Of a stretch of DNA of 64,000 bases, positions 52,449 through 62,291 are shown one piece after another. Source of the stretch: CAZGMJ01 sp964526785 (GTDB lineage: Bacteria > Planctomycetota > Phycisphaerae > Sedimentisphaerales > Anaerobacaceae); contig CAZGMJ010000012.1 in assembly GCA_964526785.1 (NCBI GenBank), positions 40,929 through 104,928 on the forward strand, read 5' to 3'. Position 1 is the first letter of the stretch. Every line of letters starts with the position of its first letter. A program made the position numbers and the translations under genes. The notes below the pieces were generated by a model that saw nothing but the letters and a program-made list of their open reading frames with translations, ran no database searches and was not told the DNA's origin.

Positions 52449-54521
52449 ATGGTTATCTGTTCGAGATTGCTCACCGTTGAAGCAGCCGCACTGCTCGTCC
52501 TCGCTGTCCCCTTTGGCGTACGCTCCCACGCAATGCCATCAGATGCCGAAGCCTTCCGATGGCGGGCAATGCACGTAGTTGAACGCGACATCCCCGAACC
52601 CCTGGCGGGTCATCCGGGCAATATTTTTCTCGAAGGTGAGAATGTCGCGGTTGCCGTTCCGGCCGAAGGGCCCGCCCGGATCACCTCCTGGGTGGCTGTT
52701 GATGATGCCGGCGAAACGGTTGCTCGTGGAGAAATCCTTGAAAAAGGCGGCAGGCGGTTGGCCGTACCGGGCAGGCTTGGTATCGGCTGGTATCGAATCG
52801 AATTCCATGATTCGAACGGAAGCGTTGCAGGATGGACGACCTGTGCCATCCTCGCCCGCCTGTTCGCCCCCGTGCCGCAGAACTCGCCGGTCTGCATCGA
52901 CACAGCTATCTCGTGGTTCGCGCACGGCGACCGCACACGGCAGGCACAGTTTGCAAATCTGGCGGCGCTCGCGGGTGTAAACTGGATACGCGATCGCATC
53001 AGAATGCGAGAAATACACGCATCGCCCGATGGCTTTGCAGCCGAGACCACGTATGATACGGCAGCACAGGTTGCTCATGACAGCGGCCTGAAGGTGCTCC
53101 AGGTATTTCACGATACTCCACAGTGGGCCGTCGATGAGCATCTTGACGGCAAAGGCGGCCGAGGCCGCTTCCCGCGCGACTTGCGAATCGTGTACAACTA
53201 CTGCCGCGAATTGTCAAAACGCTTCCACGGCCGTGTCCAGGCATGGGAACCATGGAACGAAGCGAACATATCCGTCTTCGGCGGACACACCGTCGACGAA
53301 ATGTGCTCTTTCCAGAAAGCCGCGTTCCTCGGCTTCAAAGCCGGCAACCCAAACATCACAGTCTGCTGGAATGCATACGCCGCCGTCCCCATGAATCTGC
53401 ACACCCGTGGCGTTATCGAGAACGTCACATGGCCCTACTTCGAAACCTACAACATCCACACCTACGACTGGCCGCACTCCTACAACGAGCTCTGGCGGCC
53501 CGCCCGAGAAGCCTCCTGCGGCAAGCCGATCTGGATAACCGAAGCGGATCGCGGCATGAAATATACGACCACCGATCCTTGGTTCGATCTCTCACGCAGC
53601 GGCGAGTTGCGCAAAGCCGAACTGATCCCGCAATCCTACGCAACGAGCCTCTTCGCCGGAGCCACTCGGCACTTTCATTTCATTCTCGGTCACTACACCG
53701 AAAGCAACAACCAGGTCCAGTTCGGACTGCTCCGCAGGGACCTGACGCCCCGCCCCGCCTATGTCGCCCTTGCGGCAACCGGACGCTTGCTCGCCGGCGC
53801 TCGCTGTCTCGGCCGATGGCAACCGACGGACGACAGCGACATCCACATCTATGCCTTCCGAGCCCAACCGGACGGGCGGACGAGAGACGTCCTCGTCGCA
53901 TGGACCGAAGAACAGGTTGACTGGCCCCGCCGTGGCCGCACGGTCGCGTCGTGGCGGCTACCGCCTGCAATCGATCCCTACGGCCTCTACGATTACCTCG
54001 GTCGCTGGATGGGCATAACGGTGCCCGACAAGCTGACGCCAAGACCAATCTTCGTCCTGCTCCGTCCGGGCGCGACTGACGACCTCCAACTGATTGCTCC
54101 GGCCGCAGTCGAACGAAAGGAAGGGCTGCCGTCCCCCATGGTCCTCCAGTTGGAGATGCCGGCCGAAACGTCCGTAAAGGTGAGCGAAAGTGCCTGGTCC
54201 CGGGGATATGTCCACGCCCTCGAAGGTGCAGGCCCCCACAATTTGACAGTCCGGGCATACAACTTCAGCGACAAGACGCGCAGTGGCCGCATAATCGTGC
54301 AAGAGAAGCCGTCGGGCTGTGCGGTTGAGCCCACCCAATGGGACATCCGACTCGCTCCGGGACAGCGTGCCGCCCTGCAGATGACACTCCACAACCCTGT
54401 CCGTTCCGCCCAACTGGATGATGACCGCTGGATACGACTGAACGGCCGATTCGAATCCGTCCCGGAATCAACCCTCGCCTTCCAGATATACGACGCCTCT
54501 ACCCTCAGGAAAGCCGACTGA
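52449..54521 (+). CDS. Secreted clan GH-A-like glycoside hydrolase
   Basis: A 690-residue protein with a signal peptide (residues 1-26). An N-terminal beta domain (about 40-135) precedes a TIM barrel (about 145-420) with the two clan GH-A glutamates: the acid/base in VQAWEPWNEANIS (E271) and the nucleophile in GKPIWITEADRGM (E365). Other marks are IRDRIRMREIHASPDGF and FETYNIHTYDWPHS. A C-terminal beta-rich region (about 480-690) is likely a carbohydrate-binding or Ig-like pair. This resembles GH39/GH5/GH79-type enzymes, but I cannot fix the family or substrate. It is separated from the AhpD-like gene by 131 bases and may have its own promoter. Confidence 0.82.
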   Translation: MVICSRLLTVEAAALLVLAVPFGVRSHAMPSDAEAFRWRAMHVVERDIPEPLAGHPGNIFLEGENVAVAVPAEGPARITSWVAVDDAGETVARGEILEKGGRRLAVPGRLGIGWYRIEFHDSNGSVAGWTTCAILARLFAPVPQNSPVCIDTAISWFAHGDRTRQAQFANLAALAGVNWIRDRIRMREIHASPDGFAAETTYDTAAQVAHDSGLKVLQVFHDTPQWAVDEHLDGKGGRGRFPRDLRIVYNYCRELSKRFHGRVQAWEPWNEANISVFGGHTVDEMCSFQKAAFLGFKAGNPNITVCWNAYAAVPMNLHTRGVIENVTWPYFETYNIHTYDWPHSYNELWRPAREASCGKPIWITEADRGMKYTTTDPWFDLSRSGELRKAELIPQSYATSLFAGATRHFHFILGHYTESNNQVQFGLLRRDLTPRPAYVALAATGRLLAGARCLGRWQPTDDSDIHIYAFRAQPDGRTRDVLVAWTEEQVDWPRRGRTVASWRLPPAIDPYGLYDYLGRWMGITVPDKLTPRPIFVLLRPGATDDLQLIAPAAVERKEGLPSPMVLQLEMPAETSVKVSESAWSRGYVHALEGAGPHNLTVRAYNFSDKTRSGRIIVQEKPSGCAVEPTQWDIRLAPGQRAALQMTLHNPVRSAQLDDDRWIRLNGRFESVPESTLAFQIYDASTLRKAD

Positions 54522-54589
54522 AAACCGCAGCAATTCGCATGTAAGCTTGCGCCGAACTGATCCTTTTTATCGGCGGGCCGCCATTAATC

Positions 54590-57500
54590 TTACGCTACCG
54601 CCGCTTCCTCCGGCTCGTATTCACCGAACCGCACGCTGATCTTCTTGCTCACACCCCGCGTCTGCATTGTTATCCCGAACAGCACATCCGCAACACTCAT
54701 CGTCCGCTTGGCGTGCGTAATAATGATGAACTGCGAGTCCTTCTGGAACTCCTTGACCAGCATGTTGAACCGCTCGTTATTCGCCTCGTCGAGCGCCGCA
54801 TCCACCTCATCCAGCAGGCAGAACGGCGAAGGCTTGCTCTTGAACACCGCGAACAGCAGTGCCAGCGCCGTCATCGACTTCTCCCCGCCGCTGAGCAGCG
54901 AAATGCTCCGCGTCTCCTTGCCGGGCGGCTTGGCGATGATCTCGATTCCGGCATCCAGGATGTCCTCCGTCTCTTCCAGCACAATATCCGCCCTGCCGCC
55001 CCCGAACAGTTTCCGGAATATCTCCTGGAACTGACGCCGGATGTCCTCGAACGTCTCGCGAAACTTCTCCCGGCTCTTCTTGTTCAACCGGTTAATCAGT
55101 TGCTGCAATTGCCCCTTGCTGTCATTCAGGTCCGAAACCTGCGTCGTGAGGAACTCATGCCGCTGCTCCAGGCTTTCCTGCTCCTCGATCGCGTCGAGAT
55201 TGACGTTGCCCAGACGCTCGATTTTCCCGCGCAGCTCCTGTATCTCCTCCTTCACAGTCTCCCAGTCCACGTCCCGATCCTGATACCCGCCGTACGCATC
55301 CTCCAGGTCGATATCAAGCTCGTCCTTGACCCGCTCGACCAGATCCTGCTGCTTGACTTCCAGTTGCGTCAGCTCAATCCTCAATTCATTGATCCGCTGC
55401 TCGATGCTGCCCTTTTCGCTCCGTTTCTCGCGGACGGCCTGCTCAACTTCAGCCTGCCTGTCGCGCAGTTGTTCGATACTCTCTCGCAGGCTCCGCGCCG
55501 CCGCCTGACTCTGTTCTTTCTCCACGAATAACTCGGAAACCGCCGCCTCGCACGCCAGTATATCCCGTTGCGAATCCTGGAACTGGATGGCGCAGTCCGT
55601 GACTTCCTTCTCGGCCGTCTCCCACGCAGTGCGGTTCTCCTGCATCTGGCTTTGCAACGACTTCATTACCTGTCGCAGCGCCTTGGCCTGCTCGGCCGTT
55701 TGTCCCAGTTCTACCTTCAAATCGGTCAACTGAGAAGTCATCGACTCCTGTCGCTGCTTGTGCTGAGCATACGACCCCTCCAACTCCTCGATACGAGTCG
55801 TTCGCTCGTTGTTGACCGCCTCCAACTCATCCAGTTTCTGCTTGGAATCGTACTCCTTCTGCACGGACTGAGCAATCTGATCCTCCAGCATGTCCATCTC
55901 GCCTGTGATCAAAGGCTCCTCCTCCTTGACCCGCTTGATGTTCTGCTCGATAACGTTCAGGTTGGAACTCGCCTGCATCTTCTCAGTGTTGGCCTCGTAA
56001 ATCGCCGTCCGCAGGTCCTTTCGCAACTGCGCCAAGTGTGCGTTGGTCTGTTTTTTTCGCTCGATCGCCCCCTCCAACTCGGCGATCTCAGCCATCGTGC
56101 CCGCTATCGCGTCCTGCAACTGCCGCAGCCGGCTCTTTCGCGAGATAAGGCCGGTCGCCTTGCCCAAAGGCCCGAGCTTCAGGCTGCCTTCGGCCCCAAC
56201 GTACTGCCCATCAAGAGTCACGAACCGATAGCCTCGCCCAACTTGTACGGACAACTCAGCGACACAGTCCAGCGTATCGACAACGAGTGTCTTGCCCAGC
56301 AGGCTCCACGCCAGTCCCGCATACCGCTCATCGAAATGGACGAACTCTACAAGCCTGCCCCGCACGCAATCGAACCGGCTCAAGTCCAGACTGTCCACAA
56401 AAGGCACCACCTGATCCAGAGAAATGAAATCGACCCTGCCCTCCAACTCATCCCGCGTCTCTGTATCAGCCAGCAGCCTCCTGGAATCCCGCACGACCAC
56501 TGCATCCGTTCGCCCTTCCAGTGCGGCCTCGACCGCCCCGGCGTATTCCACGTCCGCTTCCACGATATCCGCCAGCACTCCCTCGATGTAATCCAGCCTG
56601 CCTTCATGGACCGCCCTGGCCTTGAGAATGCTCTTGACGCCCGTCTTAAGACCTTCTCGCCGCTTTTCCATGTCCGTCAAAACGGTCGATTCGCTGCTTA
56701 GCGCGCTGCGCACTTCCTTGGCGTGAGCCAGTCGCTGGCTGTCTGCGTTTATGTCCGCCTCGATTTCCTCGGATTTCGCCCTCTTCGATTCAAGATTCTC
56801 CGTGAGCTCCGCCAGTACCTTGTCGATATCGCCCAGACGGGCGTTGTGCTGAGCCTTTTCCGTCAACAGCCGCTCGAGTTCAGCCCGAGCCGTCTCCGCC
56901 CTGCCCGCCAGCCGGTCCTTCTGATTCGCCAGATTACTGCGATAGGCCGACATGCTCTGGATCTCATTGTGCAACTGAGCCGTGCGTCGCACAATATCGA
57001 TTATCCCGGATTTCTCATCTTCCAGGTGCGCCTCAAGAGAAGCACATTGCGCATTGACCTGCTGGATATCCTTCTCTATTTCCTCAACACCCGAGCCTTT
57101 TTCCGTAAGCAGTTTGTCGCACCCCTCCAACTCAGCTTCGTACGTAGCGCAATCCCGCTCGAAAATCGCTTTCTGTTCCCGCAGTCGCTCAATTCGATCG
57201 GCCGAAGAAGACCGTCGCTGCTCCAGTTCCGACATCCTGCTCCGCAGAAAATCAATCCGCTGGAGACGCTGCTCGATCTTGCTCTGAACGGAAACCAGTT
57301 GATTTCCCGTCTCGCTCAACCGGTGCTCGCCATCCAGGATCTGTTCACCCAATTCGCTTATCAGCCCGTCCTCCCGAGTCACCTCCGCGGACAATCGCTC
57401 GAACTGCTCGCCGATATTCCCCAGTGACTCCTTGCGTTGCCTGATACTCGTATCGTGCTTGGCATACTCCACCAGTGAGTAATTCACCTGCAACTCTTTC

Positions 57501-58177
57501 AGCCGTTGCGTGTATTGCAGGTAGTTCCTCGCCTTGCCCGCCTGGAGCTTGACGCTTCGCAGTCGCTTGCCGACCTCGCCGAGGATATCCGCCAGTCGCA
57601 GCAGATTCTGCTCCGTCCGCTCCAGTTTCCGCAAGGCTTCCTTCTTATGGGCCTTGTACTTGCTGATCCCCGCCGCTTCCTCGAAAATCGACCGTCGGTC
57701 CATCTTCGATGCACTCACCAGATGATCCACCTGCCCCTGCTCGAGAATCGAATACGCCCGCGTCCCGACCCCGGTGTCCATAAAAAGTTCACGTATGTCC
57801 TTCAGGCGACAGACCTTATTGTTGATCCGGTACTCGCTCTCACCGCTCTTATAAATCTTTCGTGTAATCTGCACTTGCTCGGCATCGATGGCAACTTCCC
57901 GCGCCCCGTCGCCCCCCGGATTCGATACAACGAGACTTACCTCGGCGGCCCCCAACGGCTTTCGGCTGCTGCTGCCGCTGAATATTACGTCGGCCATCTG
58001 GCCGCTACGCAGACTCTTGACGCTCTGCTCCCCCAGCACCCACTTGACCGCGTCCACAACATTACTCTTTCCGCAGCCGTTCGGGCCAACAATCGCCGTT
58101 ATAGGGGCGTCAAACGGAAATTCCGTCTTGTCTGCAAAACTCTTGAATCCGTTTAGTACAATCTTTTCAAGTCTCAT
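54590..58177 (-). CDS. smc: Chromosome segregation protein SMC
   Basis: About 1195 residues from ATG at 58175-58177 (MRLEKIVLNGFKSFADKTEF); the adjacent upstream ATG adds one Met. Walker A is AIVGPNGCGKSNVVDAVKWV (near residue 30). Two long coiled coils flank the hinge (about 510-670, including VEAALEGRTDAVVVRDS and GYRFVTLDGQYVGAEGSLKL). The C-terminal head has the signature ISLLSGGEKSMTALALLFA and Walker B SPFCLLDEVDAALDEANNER. It is a full-length bacterial SMC that forms condensin with ScpA and ScpB, which are not in this window. Upstream on the minus strand TTGAGC, 16 bases, TATGTG could be its promoter. Confidence 0.96.
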   Translation of the reverse strand: MRLEKIVLNGFKSFADKTEFPFDAPITAIVGPNGCGKSNVVDAVKWVLGEQSVKSLRSGQMADVIFSGSSSRKPLGAAEVSLVVSNPGGDGAREVAIDAEQVQITRKIYKSGESEYRINNKVCRLKDIRELFMDTGVGTRAYSILEQGQVDHLVSASKMDRRSIFEEAAGISKYKAHKKEALRKLERTEQNLLRLADILGEVGKRLRSVKLQAGKARNYLQYTQRLKELQVNYSLVEYAKHDTSIRQRKESLGNIGEQFERLSAEVTREDGLISELGEQILDGEHRLSETGNQLVSVQSKIEQRLQRIDFLRSRMSELEQRRSSSADRIERLREQKAIFERDCATYEAELEGCDKLLTEKGSGVEEIEKDIQQVNAQCASLEAHLEDEKSGIIDIVRRTAQLHNEIQSMSAYRSNLANQKDRLAGRAETARAELERLLTEKAQHNARLGDIDKVLAELTENLESKRAKSEEIEADINADSQRLAHAKEVRSALSSESTVLTDMEKRREGLKTGVKSILKARAVHEGRLDYIEGVLADIVEADVEYAGAVEAALEGRTDAVVVRDSRRLLADTETRDELEGRVDFISLDQVVPFVDSLDLSRFDCVRGRLVEFVHFDERYAGLAWSLLGKTLVVDTLDCVAELSVQVGRGYRFVTLDGQYVGAEGSLKLGPLGKATGLISRKSRLRQLQDAIAGTMAEIAELEGAIERKKQTNAHLAQLRKDLRTAIYEANTEKMQASSNLNVIEQNIKRVKEEEPLITGEMDMLEDQIAQSVQKEYDSKQKLDELEAVNNERTTRIEELEGSYAQHKQRQESMTSQLTDLKVELGQTAEQAKALRQVMKSLQSQMQENRTAWETAEKEVTDCAIQFQDSQRDILACEAAVSELFVEKEQSQAAARSLRESIEQLRDRQAEVEQAVREKRSEKGSIEQRINELRIELTQLEVKQQDLVERVKDELDIDLEDAYGGYQDRDVDWETVKEEIQELRGKIERLGNVNLDAIEEQESLEQRHEFLTTQVSDLNDSKGQLQQLINRLNKKSREKFRETFEDIRRQFQEIFRKLFGGGRADIVLEETEDILDAGIEIIAKPPGKETRSISLLSGGEKSMTALALLFAVFKSKPSPFCLLDEVDAALDEANNERFNMLVKEFQKDSQFIIITHAKRTMSVADVLFGITMQTRGVSKKISVRFGEYEPEEAAVA

Positions 58178-58270
58178 CATCCATCCTGAATAACGTCCGG
58201 TAACTGACGTGGCACACTGCACATATCACTTTACCGCTTATGCTCAACAGTGTTATCGGCCGAAGTGGGG

Positions 58271-59893
58271 TCATTTCTTGATATTTGGGCCGAATTCGGG
58301 AAGGGGCCCCGCCCGGAACTCCGCTCTGACCGCTCCGCGGTCAACCATTTGCTGCAACAGGGCAATAATTTCCGCATAAGGAACACCCAGCCCGCCTGGC
58401 GCTGCGTCCCCCGCTTTCGCTCGCGCCTCGCCCAGAACACGCACGATGTCCCCCAGTTTGAACGAACTGCGCAGCTTGATGAACTCGCTCGAACGCGACG
58501 GATTCCTGCGAATAACCGAGACGTGCCGCTGGCCGCGGGGAGCGTCGATAACGATAGTACCGTCCGCTGACTGCACGAACACGTTCTCCGCACAGTAAAT
58601 CGGCGAGCCGAACAGCACGACACGCGGCTGGCCGCTTCGCGAAACGAACACGCCCTGCCGATCGCCGTACGCAATGCGATCCAGATGGAAGCTGTCTCCG
58701 ATTACTTGCCGCACGATGCTCACGTCATCCAGCTTGCGCAGTTGCTCGTATGCCTTGATGCGGACATTGAAATCCGGATCCCGCAGCAACTGCCGGGCCA
58801 CAGCCGCCGCATCATTGCGAGCGGCACCCGATGCTATGGCTTCAAGCGCCTCGACACGAAGCGGCGAGCCGACGGAAAAGGCCATATTCCGCAACACACC
58901 GAACCCTTCGTCGCTCCCAAGACGAAGCATGCACCGAGCCGCATGGAATTGTGTTTGAACGTTCGATGAATTCAACAGCACTTTCAACTTGCTCAAACTC
59001 TGGCTGCCGATCGCCTCCAGCGCCATTTCATGGTCGTACTTCGATGCATCCACCGCAAGCCGGTGAACGTGGTGGCGAATCCTCGCCGTTACCTGTTCGG
59101 TCCCCGTCTCAATATACAATGCCTTGACCATCACCACGAAATCGTCTTTTCTGCTTCTGTACCCGACCGGTACGGTCACGCCTATGCGCCCCGCCTGCTG
59201 TGCCGTCGCCGTCCCCGAACCAAATCGCATGTTCAGCCGATTCCGGATCACACTGGTCATCTCGTAATCCCGACGCCTGAGCGTCAACGTGATTATGTAG
59301 TTTTCGAGTACCTTGCCGCCGGCCATTACATACGCCGTTCGCGGTTCGCGTACACGCCCCCCCAGCTTATCCATGAATATCGGCCCCCCGGCCTTGCCCA
59401 CCGGCGGAGCGCCGACGACAAACCGCGCAGCCGGTTTCATTTCGGCGCCGTACAGCCACCCGCCTTCCAGCGATGTCGTCTGCGTCCCCTCCAGCGCCGT
59501 CACCAGGATATCGAATCGTTCGTTCTTCAATCCCAGACGAGGCGTATCGCCCTCGACCGCCACAACCGCCGTATTCCGGCTGCTTATCAACTGACCCACG
59601 TCGATGTTATGTTGCGGCAACTGCATCAGAATATACCGCCTCAGATACGCCCGAAGAGCCGACGGACACTCCGAAGAACCCGTGCCCTGCAGGCCCCCCA
59701 CCAAACCGTACCCGCGCAGGGGCACCGAAGGAGGCACCGAAACGTCCGCAAGCGCACCGATCGTTGTTCCCAGATCCACGTCGCCCGCAAACATGCCCGA
59801 ACCCACCCCCGCACCAGGCTCTCCGCAGCCCGATACGATCAACACGAGGACCGCGAAAATGGTCCATCGTCGAATTCTCTCTGTACCATCCAT
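58271..59893 (-). CDS. FlgI-like (P-ring-type) lipoprotein with HEAT-like repeats
   Basis: A 540-residue protein. The lipobox LVLIVSGCGEP (Cys23) marks it as a lipoprotein. Residues about 38-260 resemble flagellar P-ring FlgI: VPPSVPLRGYGLVGGLQGTG, LISSRNTAVVAVEGDTPRLG, KNERFDILVTALEGTQTTSL and EGGWLYGAEM. FlgI is normally cut by signal peptidase I and surrounded by flagellar genes; neither holds here. A central helical region (about 270-390) has HEAT-like units (NVQTQFHAARCMLRLGSDEG, DPDFNVRIKAYEQLRKLDDV). The C-terminus is a second beta domain (VFVQSADGTIVIDAPRGQRH). It may build a ring in the cell envelope of non-flagellar use. Confidence 0.78.
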   Translation of the reverse strand: MDGTERIRRWTIFAVLVLIVSGCGEPGAGVGSGMFAGDVDLGTTIGALADVSVPPSVPLRGYGLVGGLQGTGSSECPSALRAYLRRYILMQLPQHNIDVGQLISSRNTAVVAVEGDTPRLGLKNERFDILVTALEGTQTTSLEGGWLYGAEMKPAARFVVGAPPVGKAGGPIFMDKLGGRVREPRTAYVMAGGKVLENYIITLTLRRRDYEMTSVIRNRLNMRFGSGTATAQQAGRIGVTVPVGYRSRKDDFVVMVKALYIETGTEQVTARIRHHVHRLAVDASKYDHEMALEAIGSQSLSKLKVLLNSSNVQTQFHAARCMLRLGSDEGFGVLRNMAFSVGSPLRVEALEAIASGAARNDAAAVARQLLRDPDFNVRIKAYEQLRKLDDVSIVRQVIGDSFHLDRIAYGDRQGVFVSRSGQPRVVLFGSPIYCAENVFVQSADGTIVIDAPRGQRHVSVIRRNPSRSSEFIKLRSSFKLGDIVRVLGEARAKAGDAAPGGLGVPYAEIIALLQQMVDRGAVRAEFRAGPLPEFGPNIKK

Positions 59894-60059
59894 AAGGCAA
59901 GATGCTCCAACTATAAGGACCGGATCTCTCTGTGACGACGCACGATACTACGCTCCCCAATCCTCTCGGTCAAGCCAAATTCCCGCCTGCACATGGGAGT
60001 ATCCCCGGAACAGCGAATCAAACCTGGCATCTCTTGTCGCGCCGCCCGCGCAGAACCTG

Positions 60060-60479
60060 TCATTCGCCACACATCTGGCAGATCACGGTACGCGTGCGGG
60101 CCCGCGTATCGAAGTCGATCAGTATGATCTGCTGCCAGGTTCCCAGCGTCAACCGACCCTGCACAACGGGCACAACCAGCGAAGGCCCCAGCAGCGACGC
60201 CCGCACATGCGAGTGGCCGTTGTCGTCGTGCCAGGTTTCCTCGTGCTCGTATCTTGCGCTCGCAGCGGCGATGCGCTCAAATGCCGCCTCGAGATCGTGA
60301 TTGGCCAGGCCGGGCTCGAATTCAGTTGTCGTAATGCCGGCCGTGGACCCGACGTTGAAGACCGTGGCCGTACCATTCGTCACGCCCGATCGGCCCACGG
60401 CCCCGGTCACTTCATCCGTAATATTGATCACGTGGCAATTGCCCCGCGTCTCGATTCTAAGTTCCTCAGTTTGTACCAT
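60060..60479 (-). CDS. YjbQ/UPF0047 family protein
   Basis: A 139-residue protein from ATG at 60477-60479. It has the YjbQ fold: TRGNCHVINITDEVTGAVGR, GTATVFNVGSTAGITTTEFE, YEHEETWHDDNGHSHVRASL, and RLTLGTWQQIILIDFDTRA. The His cluster (HDDNGHSH) and the conserved STAGITTTE and TLGTWQQI motifs define the family. Weak thiamin-phosphate synthase activity has been described for one member; the cell role is unclear. Upstream frame extension to 61016 is antisense to the hydrolase gene and rejected. Confidence 0.9.
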   Translation of the reverse strand: MVQTEELRIETRGNCHVINITDEVTGAVGRSGVTNGTATVFNVGSTAGITTTEFEPGLANHDLEAAFERIAAASARYEHEETWHDDNGHSHVRASLLGPSLVVPVVQGRLTLGTWQQIILIDFDTRARTRTVICQMCGE

Positions 60480-60659
60480 GCCCGCATCATAGGCATAACT
60501 GACGTTCTTGGCAAGCTTTTGCTGATCCCGCCGACCAATTAACACTTTTGCACTTGACCATATACCTCGTCTTGCCGTTGAATACCGTCTCGCATATTTG
60601 CACGGCAACGGTCCGGACAACGCCAACGCAAAGCCGGTCGCTGGTGGCAGCGTATCCTT

Positions 60660-61568
60660 ATGACCAAAGACGTCCAGACAGATCATGGCATCATCGAAGC
60701 CGACCGAGCCCGCTTGTACTACGAAGCCTTCGGTCGCGGCCGGCCCGTCGTCATTCTTCACGGCGGCCCCGGTTTCGATCACAACCATATGCTCCCCATC
60801 GCCGAACTGGCCGACCAATACCGCATCATCTTCTACGACCAGCGCGGCACCGGCAACTCCACCTGCACCGTCAGCCCGGCCACGATCACGCTCGACAACT
60901 TCCTCGTCGATCTCGAAGCCGTCCGCCGAACTCTGCATCTCGACCGCATGCACCTCATCGGGCATTCCTGGGGTGCCTGCCTCGCCATGCACTACGCCGT
61001 CAGCCATCCGGAGCATCTCGCATCGCTCACCCTGCTAAGCACCGGCGGCGCCTCTTTCGAGTACTTCAGCAGCTACGCCGCCATCATGTGGGAGCGCACG
61101 CCGCCGCACGACCGCCTCGCCATGCGCAATATCCAAAGCTCCCCCGCCTTTCGCCGCAGGGAAATCCCCGCACTGCAGCAGTACTATCGCATTTCCATCA
61201 AGCCGCTTTTTCACCGGCCGGAAATGATCAAAGACCTCGACTTGTCGCTGACCGCCAATACCGCGGCCAACCAGGCCAGAGTCGCCCACCTGCTGCTTCG
61301 CGACCTCGGCCGCTTCGACCTGCACGACCGCCTCAGCCGCATCCATTGCCCGACCCTGCTCATCCACGGCGATAAGGACATCTTCCCCCCACAGGTCGCC
61401 CTGCGAGTTCGCCGGGCCATCCCGGACTGCCGGATGGTCCTGCTGCCCGACGCAGGCCACTTCCTGTTCATCGAAGCCCGCCGGCCAACCTTCCAGCTTC
61501 TCCGCAGCTTCCTCGCCGATCCCGCCTCCGTGGGCGATTCCCTGCCCGACGACCTGGCCATACGCTGA
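60660..61568 (+). CDS. Alpha/beta hydrolase, proline iminopeptidase-like (S33)
   Basis: A 302-residue cytoplasmic hydrolase. Motifs are VVILHGGPGFDHNHML (oxyanion region), RIIFYDQRGTGNSTC, the nucleophile elbow MHLIGHSWGACLAMHY with Ser, the acid HGDKDIFPPQ and the final DAGHFLFIE with the catalytic His. HGGPG and DQRGTGNS place it near prolyl aminopeptidases, though many relatives act on other amides or esters. It is isolated and divergent from yjbQ. Confidence 0.88.
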   Translation: MTKDVQTDHGIIEADRARLYYEAFGRGRPVVILHGGPGFDHNHMLPIAELADQYRIIFYDQRGTGNSTCTVSPATITLDNFLVDLEAVRRTLHLDRMHLIGHSWGACLAMHYAVSHPEHLASLTLLSTGGASFEYFSSYAAIMWERTPPHDRLAMRNIQSSPAFRRREIPALQQYYRISIKPLFHRPEMIKDLDLSLTANTAANQARVAHLLLRDLGRFDLHDRLSRIHCPTLLIHGDKDIFPPQVALRVRRAIPDCRMVLLPDAGHFLFIEARRPTFQLLRSFLADPASVGDSLPDDLAIR

Positions 61569-61834
61569 CTGCAGCTGTCGATCTGTGCAAGCATGTGTCT
61601 ACCGGCATCGGGATCGTGGCATCGAAGTCGTGGTCCCTGACCGACAGACCGGTCGGCCTGGACAAAAAAAGCGCCTTTTAAAGAACACATCTTCACTGGA
61701 CCCGCCGAGGCCGATGGCATCTGCACGCTGCGTGCCAAAGACGCCCACGGGTTCCCCTATGGATAACTCGCAGTCCGGCATACGCTTGCCGGCCTTCCGT
61801 CGATGCGGTGAGGAATCGCTTCTACATCTTCGAG

Positions 61835-62289
61835 CTAATTCACGATCCAGTCCTCCCACCGCTCGATTAGTTTCTCAAGCACAGCAGCGTTCTTGTTCGC
61901 GAGGTTCTTCGTCTCCGTCCGGTCATTCCGCATGTCGTACAACTCCCAGTATTCTATTGGTATCCGCACCTGATCACGAAACTCGCCCGGCAAATCCCGA
62001 CGTGTGACAGCTTTCCATTGGAGGGTGCGTATGGCCCGATTGCCTCCCATTTCGAAGAAGAGCGTATCCCGAGCCAGGTCGCGATTGCGAAAGGTGGGGA
62101 CCAGACTCAGACCGACAAGAGGTTCCGTCTGTTCGCCTTTATACGCCTGTGGATACGCTGCACCTGCCAACTCCATACACGTGGGCAGCAAATCAATAAC
62201 ATGCCCCATCTGTCTTCGAAGCCCCCCGCAACCTCGGATGCCTTTGGGCCAATGGATGATCAGAGGCGATGCGATTCCACCCTCGTGCC
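61835..62289 (-). pseudogene. 5'-truncated sulfatase remnant
   Basis: The frame reads HEGGIASPLIIHWPKGI, then MGHVIDLLPTCMELAGAAYP, YKGEQTEPLVGLSLVPTFRN and TLQWKAVTRRDLPGEFRD, ending EKLIERWEDWIVN. This is the C-terminal third of an arylsulfatase of the ATS type. The catalytic domain with the formylglycine cysteine and the first metal site is absent. The homology stops right at the stop codon of the downstream-coordinate esterase gene (62292), so the 5' part was replaced. An in-frame ATG at 62209 exists but the product could not be a sulfatase. It is unrelated in detail to the intact sulfatase at 16131. Confidence 0.82.
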
Positions 62290-62291
62290 GG

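Noticed and set aside
55568..56701. 377-codon open frame on the plus strand
   Set aside because: Antisense to the smc coiled coils. The Leu/Arg-rich translation is the usual mirror of coiled-coil codons.
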